Part shown: in pieces, positions 34,405-44,563 of the stretch
How the letters are laid out: every line of letters begins with the position of its first letter
Position numbering within the stretch: the first letter of the stretch is position 1
Origin: Streptomyces olindensis
Lineage (GTDB): Bacteria; Actinomycetota; Actinomycetes; Streptomycetales; Streptomycetaceae
Reading direction: 5' to 3'
Length of the DNA stretch: 46,245 nucleotides
Assembly (NCBI GenBank): GCA_000696115.1
Contig: JJOH01000107.1
Location: 1-46,245 of the forward strand
Program-made: the position numbers and the translations under genes
Notes under the pieces: model-generated
Database searches by the model: none
What the model was told of the DNA's origin: nothing
What the model saw: only the letters and a program-made list of their open reading frames with translations

Positions 34405-35076
34405 ATGCGCGTCAACCGGATCCTGCTCTCGTCCGCCCTGGTCGTCGTCGCCCTGGTGATCCAGGTGAGCGTCCTCGCCCGCCTCCATCTGCCGGGCGCG
34501 GTGCCCGACCTGATGCTGCTGACCGTCCTCGGCCTCGCGCTGGTCTACGGGCACGTCGGCGGCGCCCTCGTCGGCTTCGGCGCGGGCCTGCTCGCCGACC
34601 TGGCCCCGCCCGCCGACCACGCCGCGGGGCGGTACGCCCTGGTGCTGTGCGTCATCGGCTACCTCGCCGGCCTGGTCAAGCCGGAGACGGGCCAGCTGAA
34701 GTCCGCCACCGGCCCCATGGTCGTGGTGGTCGCCGCCGCCATCGGCTCCACCCTGCTGTACGCCGGCGTCGGCGCCCTCGTCGGCGACACCGCCGCCCGC
34801 CATGTCGGCCTGGGCAGCCTGCTGTTCACGGCCGCCCTGTACGACCTGCTGCTCGCCCCGTTCGTCGTGCCGGGGATCATGGCCCTGGCCCGGCGCGCCG
34901 AGAACGATCCGCTCGCCGAGACCGGCTCCGCCGCCAAGGCCACGGACATCTCCTCCGGCTGGCTCTCCGGCGGCACCGGCCTGAAGATCGGCAGTCAGCG
35001 CAACGGCCTGCGGGTGAAGGCGGCCCGGGCCCGGATGGCGCGGGCCGGGCGCATCAAGGGGGTCAAGCGGCTGTGA
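34405..35076 (+). CDS. mreD: Rod shape-determining protein MreD
   Basis: This 223-residue integral membrane protein has about five TM segments in residues 8-170, the normal MreD arrangement, and partners MreC and RodA. The motif 'LPGAVPDLMLLTVLGLALVY' is typical. The 55-residue C-terminal tail is basic (KAARARMARAGRIKGVKRL) and faces the cytoplasm; this tail is longer than in many non-actinobacterial MreD proteins. GGAG lies upstream of the ATG, and the gap to mreC is 13 bases, consistent with one transcript. Confidence 0.94.
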   Translation: MRVNRILLSSALVVVALVIQVSVLARLHLPGAVPDLMLLTVLGLALVYGHVGGALVGFGAGLLADLAPPADHAAGRYALVLCVIGYLAGLVKPETGQLKSATGPMVVVVAAAIGSTLLYAGVGALVGDTAARHVGLGSLLFTAALYDLLLAPFVVPGIMALARRAENDPLAETGSAAKATDISSGWLSGGTGLKIGSQRNGLRVKAARARMARAGRIKGVKRL

Positions 35077-35216
35077 ACACGGGGAAGTTCACCCGAACGG
35101 ATCGGTCCGGTCGGAACGCCGGCTCATGGGCCGGCCGTTCACCACTCGTCACCGCCCGTCGATCACCCGTCGTCATCACTCATCCGAACGCGCACTGAGA
35201 GGGGGAGGCAGCCGCA

Positions 35217-37463
35217 GTGACCAACATTCCCGAGACCGGCAGGAACCCACGGGTCCAGATCCGGCTCGTCGTCATCCAGGTCCTCGTCCTCTCCCTGCTC
35301 CTCACCCTGGGCGGACGCCTGTGGTACCTCCAGATCCGTGAGGGCGCCGCCTACGCCAAGGAGGCTTCCGGGAACCACGTCCAGCAGGTCGTCCAGCCGG
35401 CCGTCCGCGGCTCGATCCTGGACGCACGGGGAGTGGCCCTCGCCGACAACGAGACGCGACTGGTCGTCTCCGCGTCCCGCACCGACCTGCTGAAAATGCC
35501 GGACGACGGCAAGGACGTCCTCACCAAGCTCGCCGGAGTCCTGGGCATGACCCCCAAGGAGGTCATGGAGAAGGTCCGGCTGTGCGACGCCGAAACCCCC
35601 CAGCCCTGCTGGAACGGCTCGCCCTACCAGCCCATCCCCATCACCGACGAGGCCACCCCCAAGCAGGCCCTGCAGATCCGCGAGCGCGCCGAGGACTTCC
35701 CCGGCATCACCGCCGAGCCGCAGGCCGTGCGCCGCTACCCGAGCCCGGGCAAGGCCAACACCGCCCAGGTCCTCGGCTACCTCTCGCCGGTCACCGACGA
35801 GGAGATCAAGCAGGCGCAGAACACCAACTCGCCCTACCTGCGCTCCGACCAGGTCGGCCGCTCGGGCCTGGAGCGCCAGTACGACAAGCAGCTGCGCGGC
35901 AAGGCCGGCGTCACCCGCTACGAGGTCGACAACCTCGGCCGCGTCATCGGCCAGGCCGAGGCCGACCCGGCCCACCCCGGCGACAACCTCGTCACCAGCA
36001 TCGACGCCCGCGTCCAGCGCATCGCCGAGTACCAGCTGAACGAGGCGATGAAGGAGGCCCGCAAGCAGCACGACCGGAACACCGGCACCAACTACAAGGC
36101 GGACTCCGGCGCCGTCGTCGTCATGGAGGCCAAGACCGGCCGCGTCGTCGCCATGGCCTCGAACCCGACCTACGACCCGAACGCCTGGGTGGGCGGCATC
36201 TCCGCCAAGGACTACGCGCGGCTCACCGGCAAGAAGTCCAACTACCCGCTGCTCAACCGCGCGATCCAGGGCCAGTCGGCACCCGGCTCCATCTTCAAGG
36301 TGATCCCGACGGCCGCCGCGGTCAACGCCGGCTACTCCTTCAACGGCCCCTACCAGTGCTCCAGCTCGTACTCCATCGGCGGCCAGGTCTTCAAGAACTT
36401 CGAGTCCAAGGGATACGGCCCGATCAGCCTCGGCCGCGCCCTGGAGGTCTCCTGCGACACGGTCTTCTACCGGCTCTCCCACGAGGAGTGGAAGAAGGAC
36501 GGCGGCACCAAGCCGAAGAAGAACGCCAACGACTGGTTCTACAAGACCGCCCACCAGTTCGGCCTCGGCAAGGAGACCGGCATCGACCTGCCCAACGAGG
36601 TCACCGGCCGCGTCCCCGACCGCAAGTGGAAGCTCGACTACTGGAAGGCCAACAAGGACGCCTGGTGCCGCACCGGCAAGCGCAACGGCAGCTACGCCGA
36701 GAAGATCGCCTACGAGAACTGCCTCGAAGGCAACCGCATGCGCGCCGGTGACTCCGTCAACTACTCCATCGGCCAGGGCGACACGCTCGTCACGCCCATC
36801 CAGATGGCCACCATCTACGCCGCCATCTCCAACGGCGGCACGATGTACACCCCCTCGGTCGGCAAGGCCGTCATCAGCGCCGACGGCAAGACGGTCACGC
36901 CGATCAAGCCCCAGGTGCACGGCAAGCTGCCGATGAGCCAGAAGACGCGCAACGAGATAAGCGATGCCCTCGCGGGAGTCGCCACCCGCGGTACGGCCGC
37001 CTGGAGGTTCGGCGGCTGGCCGCAGGACAAGATCCCGATGCACGCCAAGACGGGTACGGCCGAGGTCTACGGCAAGCAGACGACCTCCTGGTTCGCCACG
37101 TACACCAAGGACTACTCGATCGTCATGACGATCTCCCAGGGCGGTACGGGCTCCGGCGCCTCGGGCCCCGCCGTCCGCAACATCTACAACGCGCTGTACG
37201 GCGTGTCCCCGGACGGTGACATCGACTCCAAGAAGGCGCTGCTGCCCACACCGGAGAAGGCCCTGCCGAAGGTCAAGACGGACGGCACCATCGCCTCCCC
37301 GAAGATCTCCAAGGACCCGGCCAAGGACCAGCAGGCCAAGGAGAAGGACCCGAACGCCCCGGCCGACCCCCTCCAGCCGGCGACGGCGCCCCCGCCGACC
37401 CCGGAGAACCGTGACACCCGAAGGCGGCGGCGCCGCCGGGGAAGCCGGAGGTTGACGACATGA
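35217..37463 (+). CDS. pbp2: Penicillin-binding protein 2 (elongation transpeptidase)
   Basis: This class B transpeptidase cross-links peptidoglycan with RodA. It has 748 residues and one TM segment at about residues 17-33. The N-terminal dimerisation region ('RGSILDARGVALADN') is followed by the transpeptidase domain, with S358-I-F-K361 (PGSIFK), S513-V-N515 (DSVNYSIGQG) and K611-T-G (AKTGTAE). Extra cysteine-containing loops at about residues 122-140 and 480-505 are present. The Pro/Lys/Asp-rich C-terminal tail ends in a run of seven arginines, unusual for an extracellular end. GTG 35217 follows GGGGGAGG. The stop overlaps the rodA ATG by four bases (ATGA), giving translational coupling. 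Confidence 0.97.
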   Translation: MTNIPETGRNPRVQIRLVVIQVLVLSLLLTLGGRLWYLQIREGAAYAKEASGNHVQQVVQPAVRGSILDARGVALADNETRLVVSASRTDLLKMPDDGKDVLTKLAGVLGMTPKEVMEKVRLCDAETPQPCWNGSPYQPIPITDEATPKQALQIRERAEDFPGITAEPQAVRRYPSPGKANTAQVLGYLSPVTDEEIKQAQNTNSPYLRSDQVGRSGLERQYDKQLRGKAGVTRYEVDNLGRVIGQAEADPAHPGDNLVTSIDARVQRIAEYQLNEAMKEARKQHDRNTGTNYKADSGAVVVMEAKTGRVVAMASNPTYDPNAWVGGISAKDYARLTGKKSNYPLLNRAIQGQSAPGSIFKVIPTAAAVNAGYSFNGPYQCSSSYSIGGQVFKNFESKGYGPISLGRALEVSCDTVFYRLSHEEWKKDGGTKPKKNANDWFYKTAHQFGLGKETGIDLPNEVTGRVPDRKWKLDYWKANKDAWCRTGKRNGSYAEKIAYENCLEGNRMRAGDSVNYSIGQGDTLVTPIQMATIYAAISNGGTMYTPSVGKAVISADGKTVTPIKPQVHGKLPMSQKTRNEISDALAGVATRGTAAWRFGGWPQDKIPMHAKTGTAEVYGKQTTSWFATYTKDYSIVMTISQGGTGSGASGPAVRNIYNALYGVSPDGDIDSKKALLPTPEKALPKVKTDGTIASPKISKDPAKDQQAKEKDPNAPADPLQPATAPPPTPENRDTRRRRRRRGSRRLTT

Positions 37464-38662
37464 CCGGTGGTGTGAACAGCTTCCAGGTCTCCGGCTACGG
37501 GCCCGAGCGCACCGGCTGGATGCGGCTCCTCGCCCGTGACTCGGTCACGCGGCGGCTCGACTGGCCGATCCTGCTGTCGGCGACGGCCCTGTCGCTGCTC
37601 GGCACGCTCCTCGTCTACTCGGCGACCCGCAACCGCACGGAGCTCAACCAGGGCGACCCGTACTACTTCCTCGTCCGGCACCTGCTGAACACCGGCATCG
37701 GCCTCGCCCTGATGGCCGGCACGATCTGGCTCGGCCACCGCGCCCTGCGCACGGCCGTGCCGATCCTCTACGGCGTCTCGGTCCTGCTGATCCTGCTGGT
37801 GCTCACGCCCCTCGGCTCCACCATCAACGGCGCCCACTCCTGGATCAAGCTCCCGGGCGGCTTCTCCCTCCAGCCCTCGGAGTTCGTGAAGGTCACGATC
37901 ATCCTGGGCATGGCGATGCTGCTGGCGGCCCGGGTCGACGCGGGCGACAAGCAGTACCCCGACCACCGCACGGTCGTGCAGGCGCTGGGCCTGGCCGCCG
38001 TGCCCATGCTGATCGTGATGCTCATGCCCGACCTCGGGTCGGTCATGGTCATGGTCATCATCGTGCTCGGCGTCCTGCTGGCCTCCGGCGCCACCAACCG
38101 GTGGGTGTTCGGCCTGCTCGGCGCGGGCGCCATCGGCGCCGTCACCGTCTGGCAGCTCGGCGTGCTCGACGACTACCAGATCGCCCGCTTCGCCGCCTTC
38201 GCCAACCCCGAACTCGACCCGGCGGGCGTCGGCTACAACACCAACCAGGCCCGCATCGCCATCGGCTCCGGCGGACTCACCGGCGCCGGCCTCTTCCACG
38301 GCTCGCAGACCACCGGCCAGTTCGTCCCCGAGCAGCAGACGGACTTCGTCTTCACCGTGGCGGGGGAGGAACTCGGCTTCCTCGGCGGCGGCCTGATCAT
38401 CCTGCTGCTCGGCATCGTCCTGTGGCGGGCCTGCCGGATCGCCCGGGAGACCAGCGACCTGTACGGCACGATCGTGGCCGCCGGCATCGTCGCCTGGTTC
38501 GCCTTCCAGACGTTCGAGAACATCGGCATGACCCTCGGCATCATGCCGGTCACCGGCCTGCCGCTGCCGTTCGTGTCGTACGGCGGTTCCTCGATGTTCG
38601 CCGTGTGGATAGCGGTCGGACTGTTGCAGTCGATCCGGGTGCAGAGACCGATGTCGGCGTGA
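37460..38662 (+). CDS. rodA: SEDS peptidoglycan polymerase RodA (Sfr)
   Basis: RodA polymerises lipid II into glycan strands together with PBP2. The 400-residue protein has about ten TM segments. SEDS signatures are clear: 'SWIKLPGGFSLQPSEFVKV' near residues 130-148, 'PDLGSVMVMVIIVLGVL' and 'PEQQTDFVFTVAGEELGF', in which D295 is the presumed catalytic aspartate. The C-terminal motif 'PLPFVSYGGSSM' completes the family pattern. The ATG overlaps the PBP2 stop. In S. coelicolor the homologue of this cluster is called sfr and acts in sporulation septation and spore-wall formation. Confidence 0.97.
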   Translation: MTGGVNSFQVSGYGPERTGWMRLLARDSVTRRLDWPILLSATALSLLGTLLVYSATRNRTELNQGDPYYFLVRHLLNTGIGLALMAGTIWLGHRALRTAVPILYGVSVLLILLVLTPLGSTINGAHSWIKLPGGFSLQPSEFVKVTIILGMAMLLAARVDAGDKQYPDHRTVVQALGLAAVPMLIVMLMPDLGSVMVMVIIVLGVLLASGATNRWVFGLLGAGAIGAVTVWQLGVLDDYQIARFAAFANPELDPAGVGYNTNQARIAIGSGGLTGAGLFHGSQTTGQFVPEQQTDFVFTVAGEELGFLGGGLIILLLGIVLWRACRIARETSDLYGTIVAAGIVAWFAFQTFENIGMTLGIMPVTGLPLPFVSYGGSSMFAVWIAVGLLQSIRVQRPMSA

Positions 38663-38706
38663 ACACCGGGCGGGGCGGCCCCCTGCCGCCCCGCCGTCCG
38701 GCCGAC

Positions 38707-38712
38707 TAGATT
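38707..38712 (+). promoter_or_regulatory. -10 element of the CYTH-CHAD gene, leaderless arrangement
   Basis: TAGATT ends six bases before the ATG at 38719, the same geometry as at valS and folC. No Shine-Dalgarno sequence lies in between. Confidence 0.55.
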
Positions 38713-38718
38713 CGGTTC

Positions 38719-40224
38719 ATGGCGGACACCAAGCGTGAGATCGAGCGGAAGTACGAGTCGAAGGACAGCGGGCTCCCGGACCTGACCGGTGTCGCCGGGG
38801 TCGCGGACGTCGTCGACAAGGGCGTCGCCCACCTCGACGCCACCTACCACGACACCGCCGACGAACGCCTCGCCGCCTCCTCCGTCACCCTGCGCCGCCG
38901 CACCGGCGGCTCCGACGCGGGCTGGCACCTGAAGTTCCCCGTCGCCCCGGGCGTCCGCGACGAGATCCACGCCCCGCTGTCCGACACCCTGCCCGACGAC
39001 CTCGCCGGACTGATCCGTTCCCGGGTCCGCGACAGCGAGCTCCTGCCCCTGGTCCGGCTCCGCTCCGACCGGGACATACGCCACCTCGTGGACGCCGACG
39101 GCCGGCTGCTCGCCGAGGTCAGCGTCGACGCCGTGCACGCCGAGCGGCTGACGGCCGGCGGCGGCGAGGCGCAGTGGACCGAGATCGAGGTGGAACTCGC
39201 CGACGGGGGCGACCCGGCCTTCCTCGACCAGGTGGACAAGCGGCTGCGCAAGGCGGGCGTACGACCGTCGACATCGCCGTCGAAGCTCGCACGCGCCCTC
39301 GCGGAGACCGCACCCGGCAAGCGGCAAGCGTCCGCCTCAGCGGGGGACGCGGTGACCGCCGGAGACCACGTGCTCGCCTACCTGCGCGCACAGCGGGACG
39401 CCCTCGTCGAACTCGACCCGGCCGTCCGCCGCGACGTCGAGGACTCCGTGCACCGCATGCGTGTGGCCACCCGCCGGCTGCGCAGCACCCTCAAGTCGTT
39501 CGGCGAGGTCCTCGACCGGACCGTCACCGACCCCGTCGCCGACGAGCTGAAGTGGCTGGCCGGCGAGCTCGGCCTGGACCGCGACCGCGAGGTGCTGACC
39601 GAGCGCCTGACGACGGCCGTCGACGAGGTGCCCGCGACCCTCGTCCGCGGCCCGGTCCGGCAGCGGCTGAGTACCTGGTCCGGCACCGAGCACGGCGGGG
39701 CGCGCGGCCGGCTCCTCGGCGTCCTGGACTCCCGCCGCCACCTCGCCCTGCTCGACACCCTGGACGCGCTGATCGCCCACCCGCCGCTGCGGAAGGCGGC
39801 CGGAAAGAAACCCGGCAAGACGATCGCCAAGGCCGTGCGGAAGGACTTCCGCAAGGTCACCGGGCTGGTCGAGCAGGCTCTGGAACTGGAACCCGGCACC
39901 GACCGGGACGTCGCCCTGCACGAGGCCCGCAAGAAGGCCAAGCGCACCCGCTACGCCGCCGAGGCCGCCGCCCCCGCCCTCGGCAAGCCGGCCACGACCA
40001 TGGTCAAGTCCATGAAGGCGCTGCAGAACCTGCTGGGCGAGCACCAGGACAGCGTCATGGCCCGGCAGGCCCTGCGCGAGCTGTCCGCCGTCGCCCACGC
40101 GGCGGGGGAGAGCGCCTTCACCTACGGCCTGCTCCACGAGCGCGAGGAGCAGCGGGCCGTGCGCGTGGAGGCCGAGCTGCCCGGGTTCTGGGACGGGATC
40201 AGGAGCGGGGCGAAGGCCCTGTGA
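38719..40224 (+). CDS. CYTH-CHAD domain protein (inorganic triphosphatase / polyphosphate binding)
   Basis: This 501-residue cytosolic protein has two domains. Residues 3-200 are a CYTH triphosphate-tunnel domain, with the E7-x-E9-x-K11 signature (REIERKYE) and further charged strands such as 'ATYHDTADERL', 'LHLRRRTGG'-like 'TLRRRTGGSD' and 'TEIEVEL'. Residues about 225-495 are a CHAD helical domain with conserved basic and histidine patches: 'VHRMRVATRRLRSTLKSF', 'HEARKKAKRTRYAAE' and 'LLGEHQDS'. CYTH proteins hydrolyse triphosphates, and CHAD domains bind polyphosphate. Placement after rodA is conserved in my memory of Streptomyces maps but a functional link to wall growth is unproven. Confidence 0.95.
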   Translation: MADTKREIERKYESKDSGLPDLTGVAGVADVVDKGVAHLDATYHDTADERLAASSVTLRRRTGGSDAGWHLKFPVAPGVRDEIHAPLSDTLPDDLAGLIRSRVRDSELLPLVRLRSDRDIRHLVDADGRLLAEVSVDAVHAERLTAGGGEAQWTEIEVELADGGDPAFLDQVDKRLRKAGVRPSTSPSKLARALAETAPGKRQASASAGDAVTAGDHVLAYLRAQRDALVELDPAVRRDVEDSVHRMRVATRRLRSTLKSFGEVLDRTVTDPVADELKWLAGELGLDRDREVLTERLTTAVDEVPATLVRGPVRQRLSTWSGTEHGGARGRLLGVLDSRRHLALLDTLDALIAHPPLRKAAGKKPGKTIAKAVRKDFRKVTGLVEQALELEPGTDRDVALHEARKKAKRTRYAAEAAAPALGKPATTMVKSMKALQNLLGEHQDSVMARQALRELSAVAHAAGESAFTYGLLHEREEQRAVRVEAELPGFWDGIRSGAKAL

Positions 40225-40259
40225 TCCCCGGGGCGTACGGAGGGGTGCCGCGGGCGCGT

Positions 40260-40265
40260 TAGTCT
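40260..40265 (+). promoter_or_regulatory. Candidate -10 of the radical SAM gene
   Basis: TAGTCT is followed after two bases by an in-frame ATG (40268). A transcript start about seven bases downstream would exclude that ATG and supports the ATG at 40304. Confidence 0.45.
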
Positions 40266-40303
40266 GGATGGTCACCCCTGTCAGCACACGAAGGTTCCGT
40301 GAG

Positions 40304-42268
<1,965 letters not shown>

Positions 42269-42279
42269 AGTGACGTCAC

Positions 42280-42310
42280 CTGAGCCCCCTCCGCCCTGGA
42301 GGGGGCTCAG
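42280..42310 (+). terminator. Terminator of the radical SAM gene
   Basis: A perfect 13-bp GC-rich stem (42280-42292 with 42298-42310) and five-base loop start 12 bases after the stop. Confidence 0.92.
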
Positions 42311-42418
42311 TGCTGCCTCCGCAAGACCCTTCAGACCGAGAGGTGAGAGGCGGGCCCCTGGGGGGACCCGCTGTAGAGGCCGGTTCGGTGACGCTCCCCC
42401 GGGGGGCCGGCCCGGCCA

Positions 42419-42453
42419 GGTTCCCCCAGTTCGGAATGTGTGCTGGGGGAGCC
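42419..42453 (-). terminator. Hairpin downstream of the GAF-ANTAR gene
   Basis: An 11-bp stem with one G-T pair (42419-42429 with 42443-42453) lies 18 bases beyond the stop of the minus-strand gene. Confidence 0.65.
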
Positions 42454-42471
42454 GCTGTGGAAGGGGCGGGG

Positions 42472-43161
42472 TCAGTCGAGGCGTCCGTGCTCGCAGACCT
42501 TCCGGGCGACCTCCCGGAGCTTGATGTTGTGTTCCTGGGAGAAGCGGCGCAGCACATCGAAGGCCTGGTCCTCGGTGAGGCGGTGGCTGCCCATGAGAAT
42601 GCCCATGGCCTCTCCGATGACGTGGCGTGTGGCGATGGCCTGCTCCATCTGGGCGTGACTGCGGGCGCTGGAGAAGGCGACGGCCGCGTGCGAGGCCAGC
42701 AGCCAGCCGGCGGTCTCGCTGTCCTCGGTGAAGGAGCCGGGGCGGCGGGAGTAGAGGTCGAGCGCGCCGAAGTCCTCGTCCTCGGTGAACAGCAGGAAGC
42801 CCATCATGCTGCCTACTCCCAGGTCGCGGGCCCGGGAGGCGTACGCGGGCCAGCGCGGCTGGTCCTGGGTGAAGTCGGCGATGCGGAAGACGCGCTCCTT
42901 GGTGCCGCTGCGTGCCGCGTCGAAGCAGGGGCCCTCGCCCAGGTGCTCCTGGAGCCGGTCGCTCTCGACGACCAGGTCGTGGGTCGGGGCGACGGTCTCC
43001 ACCCGTTTGCCGTGCAGCAGGAGGATGCCGGCCGCCTCGCATCCCGGCACGAGTGCGACGGCCGAGGCGGTGATGCGGTCGAGTGTGGCGCCGACCGTGT
43101 CCTGTGCGAGCAGGTCACGCGCCATGGATGCCATCTCCCGTGCGAACACGCGCCAGTCCAC
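42472..43161 (-). CDS. GAF-ANTAR domain antitermination regulator
   Basis: The protein is 229 residues. Residues about 5-155 form a GAF sensor domain: 'LDRITASAVALVPGCEAAGI', 'HLGEGPCFDAA' and 'MMGFLLFTEDEDFGALDLYS'. Residues about 165-225 form an ANTAR RNA-binding domain with 'ATRHVIGEAMGILM' and 'AFDVLRRFSQEHNIKLREVA'. ANTAR proteins bind paired hairpins in leader RNA and prevent termination; the GAF part senses a small ligand or redox state. The GTG at 43161 is chosen for the GGGAGG six bases upstream; the open frame to 43203 is longer by 14 residues. The target transcripts cannot be identified from this window. Confidence 0.92.
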   Translation of the reverse strand: MDWRVFAREMASMARDLLAQDTVGATLDRITASAVALVPGCEAAGILLLHGKRVETVAPTHDLVVESDRLQEHLGEGPCFDAARSGTKERVFRIADFTQDQPRWPAYASRARDLGVGSMMGFLLFTEDEDFGALDLYSRRPGSFTEDSETAGWLLASHAAVAFSSARSHAQMEQAIATRHVIGEAMGILMGSHRLTEDQAFDVLRRFSQEHNIKLREVARKVCEHGRLD

Positions 43162-43342
43162 CGTGGTCCTCCCTGGGCCGCTTGTGGCGTGTCTTCTGCC
43201 CACGGTGCCACGTCCTGCACACCCGGGCCCGGGGACGCCCGGGCTGGGAGCGCCTGCTGGAGGATCTGCCGATCTCGCAGGTGGGCGGGGCGGGCCTGTG
43301 CGGTACGGGATCCGGACGGGCCGTTGAGGCGTCTACGACGGT

Positions 43343-44515
43343 ATGGATCTGGAGAAAACGCCCCGCGAGGGTGCCGAGTCGCGGGGCGATCTGCGCAAGC
43401 CGCCGGTGGAACCGCCGGTGCGGCGGGAGCCGGAGGTGCCGGAGGGGTGTCTCGCCGTCGCGATCCGGGTCCCGGTGCGGATCGTCGTGCTCGTGCTGGT
43501 GGTCCCCGTGCGGATGGTGTGGGACGCGCTCGTGGTCGCCGGGCGGCTCCTGAACGACGTGCTGGTGCGGCCGCTCGGGCGGGCGCTGCTGTGGCTCGGG
43601 CGGGCCGTGTTCGTCTGGCCGTTCGTGGGGCTGTGGCGGTACGTCGTCGTTCCGGTGGGCCAGGTCCTCGGGTGGCTCGGGAACGTCCTCGTCGTCGTGC
43701 CTCTGGTGTGGCTGTACCGGTACGTCCTGACGCCGGTGGGACACGCCATCGCCTGGGTGGGGCGGGGGCTCGGTGCCGCTCTCGGCCGGGTGTACGCGCA
43801 CGTGCTCACGCCCGCCGGGTATGCCGTGATGTGGGTCCTGAGGGGGCTCGGCGCCGTGCTCGCCGCGCTCGGGATCGGCGTGTACACGGCCGTGGCGTGG
43901 CTCGCGCGGTACCTCGTCGTCGTGCCCGCCCTGTGGCTGTACACCTGGGTGCTCACGCCCGTCGGGCGCGCGCTCGTCTGGTGCGGCAAGGGGCTGGTGT
44001 GGCTGGTGGGCATGGTCGTCACCGGCATCGGCACGGCCCTTTACTGGATCGCCCGGGTCCTGTTCGTCCTGCCCGCCCTCGCTCTCTGGCGCTGGGTCCT
44101 CACGCCGGTCGGACGTGTCCTGGCCGTCGTCGGACGGGAGATCCTGGACGCCCTCGGGCACGCCTGGCGGATCGCCGGGCACATCTCGCTCGCCGTCGGG
44201 CGGTTCCTCGGCACCCTCTTCCGGTGGATCTTCGTGGAGCCGGTGCGGTGGGTGTACCGCAGCGTGCTCACGCCGGTCGGACACGTCGTACGGGACACTG
44301 TCCTGCGGCCCGCCGCCGAGGCCGCCCGCACTGTGGGACGGGCCACCCGGCAGGCCCTGGCCGCCGCCCGGGAGACCGTGCGGCAGGCGCGTGCCGACGT
44401 GCGGCGGATGCTCTTCGGCGGGCCCGGTCACCCGCGGCCGCTCGACCGGAGGGAACCTTCGGGCCGCGAGGCACGTACTCTTGGTAGCAGTACGACCGCT
44501 CTCACGAAGGACTGA
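43343..44515 (+). CDS. VLTPVG-repeat hydrophobic membrane protein
   Basis: This 390-residue protein has a 38-residue charged/Pro-rich start and then about 290 residues of hydrophobic, Trp/Val/Leu-rich sequence. A motif of the form V-L-T-P-V-G recurs at residues 101 (VVVPVG), 128, 154 (VLTPAG), 203, 252 and 308, each followed by 'x-x-L/V-x-W-x-G'. Spacings of 27, 26, 49, 49 and 56 suggest a unit of about 26 residues in which some copies have lost the motif. The C-terminal 65 residues are basic and Ala/Arg-rich. I recognise no named family or catalytic site. It lies between a regulator and the radical-SAM partner gene, and its stop is seven bases before a candidate CTG start of the next gene. 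Confidence 0.85.
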   Translation: MDLEKTPREGAESRGDLRKPPVEPPVRREPEVPEGCLAVAIRVPVRIVVLVLVVPVRMVWDALVVAGRLLNDVLVRPLGRALLWLGRAVFVWPFVGLWRYVVVPVGQVLGWLGNVLVVVPLVWLYRYVLTPVGHAIAWVGRGLGAALGRVYAHVLTPAGYAVMWVLRGLGAVLAALGIGVYTAVAWLARYLVVVPALWLYTWVLTPVGRALVWCGKGLVWLVGMVVTGIGTALYWIARVLFVLPALALWRWVLTPVGRVLAVVGREILDALGHAWRIAGHISLAVGRFLGTLFRWIFVEPVRWVYRSVLTPVGHVVRDTVLRPAAEAARTVGRATRQALAAARETVRQARADVRRMLFGGPGHPRPLDRREPSGREARTLGSSTTALTKD

Positions 44516-44563
44516 ACGACACTGGGCAAGCGACAGCCCGAAGGCCCGCCGCCCGCACCCGCG

